DNA from: Isoetes taiwanensis | Lineage: Eukaryota; Streptophyta; Lycopodiopsida; Isoetales; Isoetaceae | NCBI GenBank assembly: GCA_021234155.1 | Contig: JAJEKV010000019.1 | Coordinates: forward strand, 21,272,709 to 21,336,708 | Length of the DNA: 64,000 nt | Reading direction: 5' to 3' | Shown: positions 35,650 to 49,056 of the stretch, one piece after another | Position numbering within the stretch: position 1 is the stretch's first letter | Layout of the letters: every line of letters starts with the position of its first letter | Program-made: the position numbers and the translations under genes | Notes under the pieces: model-generated | Seen by the model: only the letters and a program-made list of their open reading frames with translations | Databases searched by the model: none | What the model was told of the DNA's origin: nothing

Positions 35650-38600
35650 GTTTGAAAATGTATGGCATCAAAAATTTTAGCTTATGCTTTACAGCTGTCG
35701 CTTAAATGCATGAAAGTACTTGTACATTAAGGTAAGAGAGAGGTGAATATGTTGATGTCTATTTCTTTGTTTTCTTTGTATTGCTGATGCTCGAAGTTTC
35801 AAATGTTCAAGTACCCAAATTTTCGTGGTTGTCAATATCATGTTCATTTAGGTTTGTAGAGAATGGGCCCATTATGAGGGAGTATTGACTTAATGTAGTT
35901 AAATAAGACAACGATGTGGGTTCAATCTGCATCTATAGTGTCACGTAAGTGTGAAGTGTGAAGAAGTCACTCAACTTTTGTGTAAAAAAAGAAAGTCGTG
36001 ATGGATTGTACGAAGATATTTTGACAAGACTACTTGGCTAGCTGCATGACAGTTTTATGGTAAATCAAGGCCCCTAATCAAGGTTTTTCTTGATTCACTT
36101 AGCAAAATGAAAAGTATATAATATAGAGTAATATGGTATATCATTCCTAAACTTAGATGTTGTCACCGTAGGTATCACTTTTTTCCCACTATCAAATCCT
36201 CAACTACTCCTGATGAATAATTATTTCATCTCATCTTCTTGTCCAAGATCTTCTATTAAATTCTCATTGAGATAACATTATGTTGTAGCCATGTTGCAAG
36301 TAAAGTGTGGGTCTGCTATGAGATCTACTTAATGTATTATTGCAGCCTTGCCTTCAATGTGCCTAGACTTACTAGTAGGGTGTAAATACATAATGATGCA
36401 AGATTCTTATTCGCTGTATTAATCATATGGACAAGTTCTTGTTTACGGGCTTATCATTCAAGCTCCAACTAACCACTCTTTTCAGATAATGACTTACCTA
36501 GTTAGTAAGTCCAAACAAAGTTGTGCTAAAAAGCAATTTTTCTTGTGGGTAGAAAGAAATATATAATGCAACAAAATACATGCAACCGCTTATTTTGATC
36601 TTTGTATGTGAATTCGCATGCATGCATCATGCTCTTTATTTTTCCTTGATAGTATGATGTCTACGCATAAAGGTAAACATACAAATACCGTTAAACGCTG
36701 CAATTCATGACCAACCCATACACGCCAACTCGCTAGTTAAGCACATTGTGTCAAAGAACATACTATATTCGTTTGTCGACGCGAGATGGATGCATAAAAG
36801 GATGTTTGCACTAAAGTTCTCGCCCTAACAAGCATATGTGTTTGACAAGCTCAAAGACTTGTTTTAGGACGTGAAACCCATTATCTTATTCAAGACCCCA
36901 AAGGCAAGTATCGCCTGTACGCATTCAGCTTAACATCTACAAAAGCTACAATGGCATTCAAGATTGTCGACGCCAGTGTCAAGTTGGTTCTGATGAATTA
37001 TGGTTCTGCATTCCATGATGTAGTAGCGCAAAACTCACAAAATGAAGTTCTTCGTTGTTACTTTTCTACAAAAATACCAATGTATATCTTCTACTACTAA
37101 AACTAAGCCAAAATTGTTCGCTACCTCTTTCATAAGCTCTCCATTAATCAAAACATCCTTGCATGTACGTATCACGTGCACATTAAGATTGAATATAATC
37201 GCTTAAAAAACAAGGTTATGTTAAGACGGCAATGCTTGCAACAAGGTAGTGCTTCCATTACCCCGCGACATAAAAGTGTGAATCCATTTTATTACGACGT
37301 ATATGAGTTAACAATGTTCGGCGACATCTATTGGATCCAACACTACATGTCACAAATGGTAGGAGCATTGTTTGATAAATTTCGATACCCATCTCGAGGC
37401 GATTAGCTACAATGAAAGCGTATCCTATCATTCCGCCAAAAGCATAACAAGAGCCGAGTAAATGCACATTTCAACCTTCAACCACCTGACTCCAAATTAT
37501 TGCCTTCAATGTGATCTAGGTCAAACATGATCCATAACTATAGAACAACAAAAGATATCCCTTCATATTTTTAAACGCCTTTATTTCTGCTTTGTAACTT
37601 CCATGTATTCCATGCTATTAAATTTTAGCAACCCTCTTTCAATTTAAAGTATTGAATTCTTCCTTCATGTCCCCTAAACAAATTCAATGGCAAAAACAAT
37701 TTATAAATCTTAACATCTTTTGCACACTCTTCTTTTCCTCTATTTCGATTCTTCATAAATTGTTTCAGAGTGTTATCAACTATCAAGTACTCCAATGTAT
37801 ATCATCCTATTAATAAAATCATGGTTTCAAGTAAGTACTCTTATTGTCTAAAAGTACTAATTTCAATAAAATGTCAAAGATAACTTTCTAACTACTTATT
37901 TAAGCCACTTCACAAAACATGTACATCCATTCTCTCCTTTATTACACTTCCTTATGTCAAGCCATCCTAGTTCCATACCAAACACCAAACGCCAATACCT
38001 TGCACTCAAACCAAAGTCCATATGTCCAATCAAGATCCTACTCCAACATCCAACAACACCTCAACACCCCAAGCGTAACTTAGTAATGCAAATAAGTGCA
38101 CAACAATTTTCACAAAATGTGAATGTTTCAAAATAGCAATTTCACTCAAACACTCTCTATTCTCTACAACTACAACTTAAGCCACTTCACTTCCTCCCTA
38201 CCATGGAGGGCAAACCTCCTGCATGCCAGCGACCTTTGTTTTCTCTGCTTTTTAGGGTATGGTCGCCATGTTTTCGGGCGTTACTTAAGAGGCATACTCT
38301 TATAGGTCGAGATACATTTGCGCTTATGACGTCTCACGTGTTTTGGGTACCTAATGACTGACTACAACTTTGCGTATCACCTAAAAATCTCTAAGGTTGA
38401 GAAGTTGGCGGTATCCTCGGTAGGGGCCCAGCTCCCCGCCGCAATTCATAGCGCCTCATTCAAGGCAGATAATCGTAGCCCCGCCGCTGCTACCACTGGA
38501 CCCGCTATCACGCCGAAAGTGTGCTAACCTATTATGCACTTAACACTACGTACGCTCGCTACCACAGCTTGGCCGATGCATCAATGAAGGCCCCACGATT

Positions 38601-39010
38601 ACACCAAGTTTTCACAATACCCGAGGCCCCCTACTCTCACGGGTTGCCGCTGGTCGGCTCCTAGGGTAAGGATAATCGGCCTCTAAATCAAGCTCCACCT
38701 TCACAATTTCCAGCCTCAATCCCAAACCCTTCCTAATTCTTCAATCGACATTCAAGTTCCTAAATTGCTCTAATCACTGTCTCGATCAAGAAGTGGGGAG
38801 AAATTGGTCATTGTGCTGCTTTTGATATTCCTGGGTTTACTCAGCAGCCACCCATCATTCCATTCTCGTTTCTTAAATTGAGTTCATTGCCTCACCGCTA
38901 TCTTCTTATTCTTTATCGCCTCTATCGGCGCCACGTGTGTTTCAGCTCGCTGCCTCCTTCAAAGATAATTTGATGTTTCGTTTAGTTTAAACATGTTTTT
39001 CTTGCATTGA
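35650..39010. other. no gene recognised
   Basis: AT-rich DNA with open frames below about 76 codons and no recognisable motif. At 37930-38120 the plus strand is poor in G and rich in CCA/CAA words. A moderately GC-rich patch at 38380-38660 contains GGGGCCCAGCTCCCCGCCGC and resembles in style the GC-rich start of the window, but no repeat relation was proved. Confidence 0.35.
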
Positions 39011-39014
39011 CACA

Positions 39015-39140
39015 AAGTACGTGCCAGGCCGCGGGATCGGGGCACGCCGCACAAGCTTCCTCGATGCGCCCCACCGGGACACCGCCAGTCCTAAGGAGAG
39101 GGCACCGCCGCCCGGGCAAACGCCCCCGCTAATCACCGCA
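39015..39140. other. GC-rich island of about 125 bp
   Basis: Abrupt GC-rich segment (GCCGCGGGATCGGGGCACGCCG, ACCGCCGCCCGGGCAAACGC) inside AT-rich DNA. An 82-codon plus-strand frame runs through it without a recognisable motif. It may be part of an inserted element or an isolated CpG-rich site. There is no adjacent gene for which it could be a promoter. Confidence 0.3.
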
Positions 39141-39279
39141 AAGCAATGTTCCTACCCCAGCCTCCCAATGCATTTCAACAACTCCACTTTTTTACACAAT
39201 TGTGAATTGCCTTGTTACACCAGCAGAGGTTACCCGTGTTGTACCATGTTGAGGTGTCTCCGGAGATAGCAACCATGGA

Positions 39280-39950
39280 ATAAATTACTACTCCTATATT
39301 TTGGTGTAGCCAAAATAGGTTTAGCTAAACTACCTTCAAATTGGGGCTAGAAGTTTCTAACATTTGGCTAAATCAAATAGGTTTTCTCCATCACAATTTC
39401 TTGCTTTTGGCTAAACTTTCACAAAATGGAAAGGCAAATATTAGCCATCACGCTATAGTAATTTCAAAAAGTCCAAGTATTTTGGAAAAGACATTGAATC
39501 TATTGTAAATACATAAATCAAGACACAAGCATACATGAATATGATCAAAGACCTAAAAAAAAAGGGACTACATTGTTCATTTTCCTCTAATGCTTCAACT
39601 TTATACTTGGAACAAGAAAGAAAGTGGGAAAAAAAAAGGAAAATATAAACCCTATTTGAAATTTCTTAAAGTTAGTATATACATTGGTGTTGAATTTCGG
39701 GCTAATCTATCCATTTTTCCAAGCCCACTCTATCTTAGGTTTAGCTAATCGATGTCCTCATGGATATGTCTGGAGGTAAAGGTTTGGCTATTCAACCTAA
39801 AACTCACTCTCAAAAAATTGCTAAATTTCTTTTTGGGCATTTTTTTCCATTTACTTTAGCCGCTTTTTCTTGGCAAACCGCCACAATAGCCATTTGCATA
39901 ACCTTAGCCGCTATTTTATTCCATGATAAAGAACTCCGTTGAAAGGGCGC
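39280..39950. repeat. segment with clustered TAGC(C/T)A motifs
   Basis: At least ten copies of TAGCCA, TAGCTA, GGCTAAA or their complements occur in both orientations. Examples are GTAGCCAAAATAGGTTTAGCTAAAC at the left edge and ACTTTAGCCGC, AATAGCCATT and CTTAGCCGC near the right. Clustered short motifs in both directions are typical of subterminal regions of hAT- or CACTA-type DNA transposons. Terminal repeats were not found. Confidence 0.4.
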
Positions 39951-40611
39951 TGATGTGAGACCTAATCAATCCACTCCATGATTGTGGTTACCGAGGAAGA
40001 CAACGTACTCTATTTCAGAGCCCTCGTTGGTCCTTTTGATTTTCCAAATTTCGTCTCTGCAATGGTTCCACCGACTCCACCTCACTTCTTCACCTCTTTT
40101 TGGTCGATAAGATCAACAGAATCCCCTCACCCTCGCCAATGCTCAGAATGTGGCATGGCCAAGAATTTTTGTGATGGGCCTAAGTGCCAACTTTATCAAA
40201 TTCTGCTTCTTTTGAAATGAATATGAGTTACACACCCTGCAAGTAATGCACTTTAGTTTTGTCTTCACACGCTCTTATTTACATATAAATTCCCCGGTGG
40301 TCCTGTGGTTTAGCATGATTCAATGCAAAGACTTTTCAAATTGGGCTGATGATCCCCTTCATTTGAAATAATCAGTCGTTTGTTGTATTATATGCCATTT
40401 AGATCTGATTTGTGACCAATTTATCAAACGTGAAATATACAATGCAAAGAATATAGGGGTTGATTTCATATTTAATGTTGTGTTGCCGCTACAAGTGTTG
40501 CTACCCTCATTGTCTAAGGTCTCGCCTCTATGTTCTCATCATCGCCTACCTCGCCATGTGCAAATGTTGGGACAAGTAGTATTGTATCAGAGTCGCCAGC
40601 CTTCTTAAGCC

Positions 40612-43293
40612 TCACGTAGACTCCCACACACCCGGGTTAGTGAAAGTGTTGCCCTCCTCCACCCGTGTTGGTACTGACCCTTCGGACATATTTGCCCTCC
40701 AAGTCTTTGCAAACTCCACGTCCATTCCTCTGGCCCGAGAGATTATGTCCTTGTCCACGCCTATTTCGACCATTTCTCGAATGATCCTAGCTTTGTCTAT
40801 GGCCCTATCCCCGTCATGCTGGGGTCCAGAATGTGCTGCTGCATAATTGACCCAACCTTGCGTATCCAATCGCATGGAGGGCCAATACCTGCGTGGGGCT
40901 GTGACTCTCCCTCCCTGTTGACCAAGTCCCAGGTCTTCAATGGTGACCTGATTGTACTAATGGAGTTTGGGACATGTCTGACCAGAGGCAGGAAGCCTTC
41001 TATGCATACATCCTGCACACCAGCAGCGTCTCCCGAGCACAGGTGAGTATCTTCCAGGCTGCACATAACATTCACTTCATCTTCACTATCATGGTCACCT
41101 GCATGATCACTAGCAACCGGTGTGGTCAATCCACTAACATGCTGAGGTCCAGGGTCCATGTTGAATGATGTTCTCAATATTGGATCCCTGATTGGACTCA
41201 ACCCTTGCCTTATCCTCATTCTGTTTCTAACCTCTAACCTTTTGCTCCTCACCTCATCACTCATTGGTCTCTGAAAGCTGAAGACTGCTGCAACTCTTGA
41301 GATGCCCCTGGGGTACATGAGTGCCCTAAGTCTAGCAGTAGAGGCTTCAAATTCTGCATCAGCCTTCTTCCTATTTTCCCTCTCTTCCCTATTATGTTGA
41401 GCTCTCTTGGCAGCCTCCTGTCTTTCCAATTTCCTTCTAGCAGTTTCGAGTTTCCTGGCTGCAACTTGCTCATTCTTTAGTCTTGCTGCCTCAGCCCTCC
41501 TAGACCTCTCAGCAGCCAAGGCCTCACAGAAGCCATCACTAGAGATGTGCACCCTCCCACTTAGGTCTGGGACTACACCCCGATTCCTTGCCCTCGTGGA
41601 TTGAGACTGTTGCATGCAGGCCTGCGATGTCCTCAAGCTGCACACATGCATGTGTTGTTCCCATGTCACCAGATGGTACCACATGTTGCAATGAGGGTCT
41701 TAAAGTTGAATCAATGGCCTGATGTTCCCCATCTGGTGCATCTTCTCGGGGAGATGGATGCACATCATGTCTTTCAATGTCCACATTGTCAACTACATGT
41801 TGATGCACTTCAATAGGCTCTTGGCCACCATGCTCACCAGCAGGGCGCGGTGCCTCCCATAACTGTTGCAAGTCAGCCACGTTGAATTGCTCCAATTCCT
41901 CATCCTCCAAGTTGGCTGCATTTTCTTGGCCTACACTTTGGATAATCTGCCCATGGGCACTCTACCAAACCGCCACTTTCCCGGCCCGGCTTAACCTTGT
42001 CCCAGCTTGAATGGCCAAATCCCAGCTTGCTCTAAACCCCTCAGCCTTGATGTTGCTAGGTGTCACCCCGATTCAATGGCTCGTGAAATGAGCTCGCAAT
42101 GTCCTCCCTCTTCGGTTCACCCTTCCTTTGCTAACCATGTAAGAAGATCTCAATCTCTTGAAAGTCGCCTTGAATGATGCAAAGCATGCAACATCCAAAG
42201 GTTGTAACCTATGTGATGTGGGGTGGAAGTAGGGCAAAATGTATGCCCATTTCCTTAGTCGCCAAAATCACTTCCATCTCCACAAGGCTGCCATGGCCAT
42301 CCAATATTATCGATGTGGCCTTGATGGAGATACTCCACCAGAACCCTAGCAACAAAATGTGACAACCAAGACTTAAACAATTCTCAGAGTCATCCAGGCC
42401 GAGGGTCGCACAAATTGAATTGCCCCTTCCTCACATCCGCAATGTTATCTTGCCTCATCCGAAAATACCCTTGAATATATACAAATTAGGTATCTTAAAC
42501 CCTTCAAAGATTTACACATACCGAATGGTCACCCACTCCCTATTGTTCATGACCACCTCATTGACCCTATGCTCCCCTTTCCTCCCTATATCTTCATGCC
42601 CTTCACCTTACCAAATTGATGCCGGGCCCTCATCAAGATTCCGCATCCTAAAGGCCGAAAAGTTGAACTCATCGTAGATTTGTCTCAGACCAGCATAGAA
42701 GTTATCCAGATTCTCTTGGGTCATAGCACGCGCCCGAGCGATATCTAGTGTCTCTGCACTTCTTAGTGTAACCTCTGGATGCCTTTGTTTGAACAGCTTC
42801 CACCATTTACTCCCAGGAACCCCGCGAAATTCTGAGTTGCCCCCCTCCATAGCCATATGTGCTGCCCTTTCCTTGACAGCTGAGAGTGTAACCTCCATTC
42901 CCTGCTCGGCCCTGGAGAGTGCCCAGTTGACTAACTCTTCCTCTTGTAGAGTCGTTAGGATTTGTGGATTACCAGTCTGTTTGTGAGTTATAGGCCATAC
43001 AGCCAGTCCCTTATTGTTGATTCCGGGATTCCAGACCTTTTAGATGCCTCTCTAACAGATATATCATACTCACTTACCTCATCCACGATGTCTGCCATTT
43101 GATCTTCAGTCCACTGCCCCCATTTGCTTGGCCTCCTTGGCATTGTGGGAGATGCAGCACTGATTTGTGGTGTCCGACGCTTCCTCCTTGGAGCAGTAAC
43201 TCTTTTCCTTGATGTAGGTACTCTGTTACTGGCTTCACCATCGTCTCCTCTCTGACCTCTTGTGGAAACCATGTCTATTATTGTGCTCCTCAA
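40612..43293 (-). pseudogene. pogo-like (CENP-B/Tc5 HTH plus DDE_1) transposase, disrupted
   Basis: Read on the minus strand. A basic N-terminus leads to a psq-type helix-turn-helix (WTEDQMADIVDEVSEYDISV, then SGIPESTIRDWL; about 43150-43000). A CENP-B/Tc5-type DNA-binding domain follows (LQEEELVNWALSRAEQGM, WWKLFKQRHPEVTLRSAE, then an ARARAMT block; about 42950-42700). The DDE_1 core has NLDE (about 42635), ILDGHGS (about 42310-42290), then LLPPH and RLQPLDV (about 42215-42185), so all three catalytic Asp positions can be seen. A TPSNIKAEGFRASW block follows (about 42060). The C-terminal third is a long, still open extension with a coiled-coil-like stretch (AAERSRRAEAARLKNEQVAA; about 41520-41330). 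Breaks include a stop and frameshift after WLYGL (about 42990), a stop after PASIW (42608), further stops in the catalytic core and shifts near 41600 and 40830. No terminal repeats were identified. Confidence 0.85.
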
Positions 43294-43299
43294 GACCTG

Positions 43300-44797
43300 A
43301 TATCGATAAGCTTGAAATTTGGAAGTGGAAGTTGGCTTTTATTCTGTTAGGAGCCATAGCGGGAGCTTGGTATTCAAATTGGGTTTCGGTAATCGAGTGC
43401 TCTGGAATGGGCGCGAATTCAAGCAAGGGGTGATCAGGACTCTTAACACAGCCACGAGTGGGCAGAACTGTTCCACAATTGTAGACAACAATTACACGAC
43501 ATTGGGAAGCAGGGCTTCACGCTTAGCGGAGCTCTATTGCACGTCGATGGTCAACAGCTGCACGACAACTGGCAACTGGGCTAACGCATCGCGTAGCTTT
43601 GTCGCGGTTGCTGGTACCAGTTGCACGACACCGGGACACATGGCTGACGCATAATGTCCAGGCCATAACGGCCTCAGGACGTGCACATAACGTCCACGGG
43701 CCACACACGTGGTGAAGACGAGAGTCCAACCCACGGTCGAAGGGCCACTCGGCATGCCACATGGCGATGTCGCGTCGAGACGGGGGGGATGGCACGTGCT
43801 CCGAGGGACAGTCACGATACCCTAATGGTTAAGGTCATTTCCGGATATGTTTTTGGCCCCCTTTTTTTTTTTGCTGCTTTTTGCATTTTTCTGTTTTTTT
43901 GACCTATTTTCCGACGAGAGGGGCCGAATAACGAAGGTCTTCCCAGGATCTGAAATTAGAAATTGCCATGCTGCTTATATTTAAGGCTACGGGAAATACA
44001 CGTATTTATAGTGTAGTTTTCCAAAAATCCTTACAAAATTTTATAAACAAGATGCTAACGCATCAATGGGTTGCACGTTGGAAGACCCATTGATGCATCC
44101 ACAAATAGGCACTATTATAATCACCTATATCCATTAAGAAATGTTGTGTTCACATCCATTTCAATGCACATGATGTGAAACATAAACATGTTTATTGCAA
44201 AGGTCCCATACTTTGCCATAATCAGTTATTTGACTTATTTGACTTATTTTCTAGTGTGAAACTTTCATAACCCATCTAAATATACTCTTGCTTCCTACAC
44301 TCTCCAAGAATTGCCCTACCAGCAATCCAAAAAATATGAGTGCCTCAAAGGAAAAAATAGTCAATTTTGAAATATAGTTGGGATCACCTCGTAGTTCCCT
44401 AGCTAAGAAAAGTAGCACTTTTGTTTATGGTTGAGATCATTTGAACGTTCCCTAACAATTCAAACTTCTTAAAAATAATCAGTCCGAGAATTTTGTATTT
44501 TATTTCGAGATTTCTATATTCTTCTAAAAATGGACCCCAAATAAGTTGTTCCACCTAGGTTTCTAAAATCTTTCGGCATCTGAACATCATTAACTTAATG
44601 AGGGATTAATGAAATTCTAATAATCACATTGCTCTTTCAATCAAAGCAAGAAGCTCGAACATCGTCTTGATTCCTAGCCTTCTTATGAAAATTGCATAGA
44701 GTACATGAAGCAAGAATACAAATGATCCAAAATTTACAAGGAGCTGCATGGGAAAACAAAGACGGTTTGGGACGTCCAACGAGCTTCTCACAGATTT
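43300..44797. other. no gene recognised; flank of the pogo-like element
   Basis: The part at 43430-43660 has an internal pattern of TGCACGAC words (TTACACGAC, TGCACGACAACTGG, TGCACGACACCGGG) that makes opposing frames of 90-111 codons. This looks like a short degenerate repeat and not a gene. A T-run with CTTTTTTTTTTTTGC follows near 43860. The rest is AT-rich with no motif. Confidence 0.35.
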
Positions 44798-47700
44798 GAT
44801 GTAACGTTCCTAATCGACAGGCCCTTAACCAACTGAGCATAATTCTCTGGGCATTTATGAGTAGTCGCTTCTACCCATTTATGCCAGTGTCTCAGGAACG
44901 CGACACCAAGATCTACTCGAAGGGTCTCACATGGGTCTGTTACAATCTCACATGGGTCTGTTACAATCTCCTCCACTAGAACTATGCTCGTCCTCGAGCA
45001 TCACAAGACCATAGACCACACCATCCCATGGTGTCCAAGACCAAGAATAGACTATCCAATGGTATCCAAGTCATACATGCCCCCATGGAGACTCGAACTC
45101 GAGCCCTCTATTAATACCAAATATAACATTCGTAACCGACATGTCCTTAACTAACTGGACAAAACCATCTAGATGTTTATGAGTAGTCGATTCTATTCAT
45201 TTATGCTGGTGTCTCGAGAACGCGGCACCAAGATCTACTTGAGCGATCTTCCATGGGTCCATTTACATTTGGAAGTACCTTATCAGAGATTCGAATGTTT
45301 TATAACATGTTTGGAGCATTCCAAGCAAGAACATCTCTGATAGTTACGCTGTTTCAGTCGGGTTTCCCCCCTCTTCCCCACCCCCACATAAGGCTGGAAT
45401 GGACGCTTAGGATTGTGGGATGAGCTAAACCTGTCGGTTAAGATGTAGATAGCTACAAGTATCTTGGTGTAAAATTTTGCAAGAATACACTCTGGAACAA
45501 TGTATCACCAGCATGTGACTGCAAATTGGAGAGCACTTCATGCAACGCAAAATAATTGTTTCAAATTAGTGTTTGGTCACGAAATGCACACTTGTTTCGG
45601 GCTTTGGCAGAGTATGTTTTACTGTATGTTTTTAAAGTGTGGGGCAAAACCTTATGCAAAATCAAAACCACATTTCGAGCTCATTAGAGTGGACAAACTG
45701 AGAGAACATGCCACTTCCCTATTGGGGTTTAGTGCATCTGTGCAGTGAATGTCTATTTTTTCTTTTGGGGGAAGTTTCATGGGACATCAGCTCCATTTAG
45801 ACAGTGAGCTTAGCATATCAAGTAGTTCTAGCACTCTAAAACTTAAACCCTGCAAAATATGTAGGTTTAGGTTTTGGTACTCTTCCCTACCTCTAAATGC
45901 TCGAGAGCTTGCGTGCAAGATTTCTTCGAGAGCCTGAAGAGAGACCCCAAGAGTGAGAACTAAAAAACCCTCACTAGACACTAGTTCCAAAGTTGCCCCT
46001 TGGCGATGGCTCGTAACAAAGGGACATCGTGCAACTAGACATGCCAAAATGCAGGACGATATGGTTTGGAAGCCCATTGGGACTATTGGAGTTGATCTTG
46101 GAGAGGCGGCACCAATTATCACATATAGAGGGTCAAACCTTAACGTCTAGACGCTTTTGTCCAGTTGGTTGGGCACGATAATTAAGGTGTTGTATCAAAT
46201 GATATCAGAGCCAAGTCTCGAGTTCAAGTCTGAATGGGAGCATCCCAATGGGAAATTGCCTCATGGGCGAATAGTGTAAGTCCATATGCTCGAGAATTGA
46301 TATGGTTAGGGAGCCCATGGGGACCATTCGAGTAGATCTTGGGGAGGCGGCATCTAATTATCACATATAGAGCCTAATTATCACAAGGGTCAAACTTCAA
46401 CATCTAGATGCTTTTGCCTAGTTAGTTGGGGTATGAATATTAAGGTGTTGCATCAAACCTCTAATGATAACCAACACACCAAAAGGGCGGATCTTTAAGG
46501 AAATTTTTATCCAATGGAACCCAACCTTCCAGGCTTTATCCCATAACCCACAAATCATATCAGTTCCTTCCCTTCTGGGGATGCTTGCCCTCAAGCATGT
46601 GGAACATACCAATGTTGCCACGAGGAATTGAACCTTAGCTCTAATACCAAATGTTACGCACTAGCACCTTTAGTGATAACCAACACACCAAAAGGGCAGA
46701 TTCTTCAAGAAAATCTTTATCCAATGGACCCCAACCTTCTAGGCTTTATCCCATACCCCACAAACTATATCACAAGAATCCCAGTTCAACTGCACAAAAG
46801 GCCAGAGTTATCTTAGGGCACATGTTTGTGGAGTTCAAATGCCCCGAATGCTATGTTTAGACCAGAGCACAATGCAAGGAGTGCATTTGTGTGAAAGGTT
46901 GGCTAGTTGCCCCAGCGAGTTGAGTTTGGGCTTGTTGGTCATAGCAATTGGTTTCTAAAGTAAATTGGATGCTTTGGACTCACATACGAAGTCGAAAACT
47001 GCATTTCAAACTAGAGTGGCCAAAGTGGGGGAACACATCATTTCCCCGTTGTGCCCCATTGTAGGAAAAAAGAAAAAATTGGGGCTTGGATCCATGTTTT
47101 CTTTCCAGAGATGTTTCGTGGGACATGAGCTACCATTTGAACAGTGCGATTACAAATGAAGTGTTTTTGGTGCCCCGATACTTAAACCCTACTATATCTA
47201 TAGGTTTAGATTTTGGTAGCCTTTCTTGTCTTTGATGGCGTGCAGGATTCCCTCGAGGGTCCAAAGAGAGACCTCAAGAGAGAGAACAAAAAAAAAACCA
47301 TTCCTAGGCACCAGTTTCAAAGTTGCCCCGCAATGGCTCGTAACAAGGTGGGCATTGTGCGACCAGGCATGCCAGCAGCATAAGACAACTAGTCGATTTT
47401 GCAGTTGCATTTAGGAAGCCAGAGTTACCCTAGGAGACATGTTTGAGAAGTAGATGATTACGTAAACTTGCAGATTGCCAAATACATGCTATGTTTAGAC
47501 TAGTGCATTAGTTAAGAAGTGCATTGAGTGAAAGGTCGACTAGTTGCTCCTAACGAGTCGATTTTGACTTTGTTGGTCATAATAGTTGGCCCTTAGAGCA
47601 AATTGGATGCTTTAGATTCATCCCAAAGTCAAAACCATCACGACGAAAGCCGACATCTATCTATCCAAACTGTCACCCTTTTCAAACTATCGCTCTTCAT

Positions 47701-48195
47701 GGACGGATGGATTGAAGTTATGTTGTTGGTAGTGCTCCCAGGTAGTCCTACTTATAGCGTTTTCCTGCTTAGATATTTGTCTATCTGAGTTTTAAGAGTG
47801 AAGATAGCCATGCTTTTTGTTGAAGCTTTGAGCTTCGCTCTGTTTATGGGTAGACACAAAGGGGGTTTTAATAAGGCTATGCTAATTAGGATGGAAGAAG
47901 AGAAAATGAAGTTCGGGAAGTGGAAGACATGAGCTACCATTTTTTGGAACATTATTTGGGACATGAGCTACCATTTGATTAGTAGAATTAGTAGATACAG
48001 TGGGTTTGCTGCCTGTACTTGGATCCTAGTAAATCTGTATGGTTTAGGTTTTGATAGTCTTCCCCACCTCAGAAGTGGTCGAGAGCTTGTGTGCAATTCT
48101 GTACAAGAAATAAAAGCATGAAGAATTGAACCGACAATGCCATTAATCGAGACTACTTGCTTCTCTAGGCATAATGCACAATCCCTAAGAACCAT
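44798..48195. repeat. block of duplicated retroelement fragments
   Basis: At least five pairs of related segments alternate here: 44798-44930 with 45120-45250; 46100-46200 with 46340-46465; 46460-46560 with 46670-46770 (GATAACCAACACACCAAAAGGGC in both); 45775-46050 with 47100-47365 and partly 47945-48090; and 46835-47000 with 47436-47640, offset by about 0.64 kb. A 21-bp unit (TCTCACATGGGTCTGTTACAA) is repeated exactly at 44925-44966. Two sites resemble primer-binding sites for initiator tRNA-Met: TGATATCAGAGCCA (46200-46213, plus) and TGGTATTAGAGCTA (46649-46636, minus). The block is best read as nested and duplicated LTR-retrotransposon debris with no surviving protein-coding domain. Confidence 0.65.
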
Positions 48196-49056
48196 GCATT
48201 ATGTCTAGGGACTACTCCCATGCACAAGTGATCATGCATATACATGCATATGAAAGTATCGTTTTCCTTTAATGATAAATACATGCTCAGTAGTTTCATA
48301 CAATGCAACTATGACAATTTAGATCCATACGTAATATGTAATGGCCTTATCATATCTCATGTTCAACCATCAAGTTGTCTCCTTGTCGTGCATGTCTTTC
48401 CTTTGCACATTTTGCCATCATCTTCTACATATCATTTTCATGTAATAGTTCTTCATACTCCTCCAGGTTTACATAGAAGTATTGATCAATACATATCTCT
48501 TGTTGTAAAGAGCAGCATTCTCATTGATGTCTAAGAAAAATATCCCATTGTTACGTTCTTTTCCTCTTCAATAGATTCATCTTCATTTATTGTTGTTGAA
48601 ATCTTAACATCATCGATGCCTCCTCCCACACGTCCATGGCCATTTTCCATCCCTCAACAACATCTATGCCTTCTCCTCCTCCATCTTCAACTTCATCCAT
48701 ACCTCCTGGGTCAAAGCACGTTGTAGTGGATCACTTGGTATGCCCCTCCTATCCCCCCTTTTTGTGGTGCGAAGCTGGCACCAAATTGTGCCGTGACGTA
48801 ATGATTGCCAAGAATATTATAGTAAGTGCCAAAAATAGTATAGTAACTGCCAGGTTTAGTTTCGGTGACTCAGTTCAAATTTCAACCAAACAGATGGGAA
48901 GGATTTATTCCGAGACTCAATTTAAAATCCAAATAAACAGATGGGAAGGATTTATTCTGAGGAAACGCACCTCCAACACTTTATTCAGCAGTAACAGAGT
49001 CTTTTTCCTGCCCAAGGATATTGGATGCTGCATTAGAAAAGAAATCAGATAAGTTT
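48196..49056. other. no gene recognised
   Basis: The frames of 96 and 138 codons on the plus strand are low-complexity in part (SPPPSSTSS) and show no known domain. A direct repeat ACAGATGGGAAGGATTTATTC occurs at about 48892 and 48940. No splice-bordered exon is evident. Confidence 0.35.
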
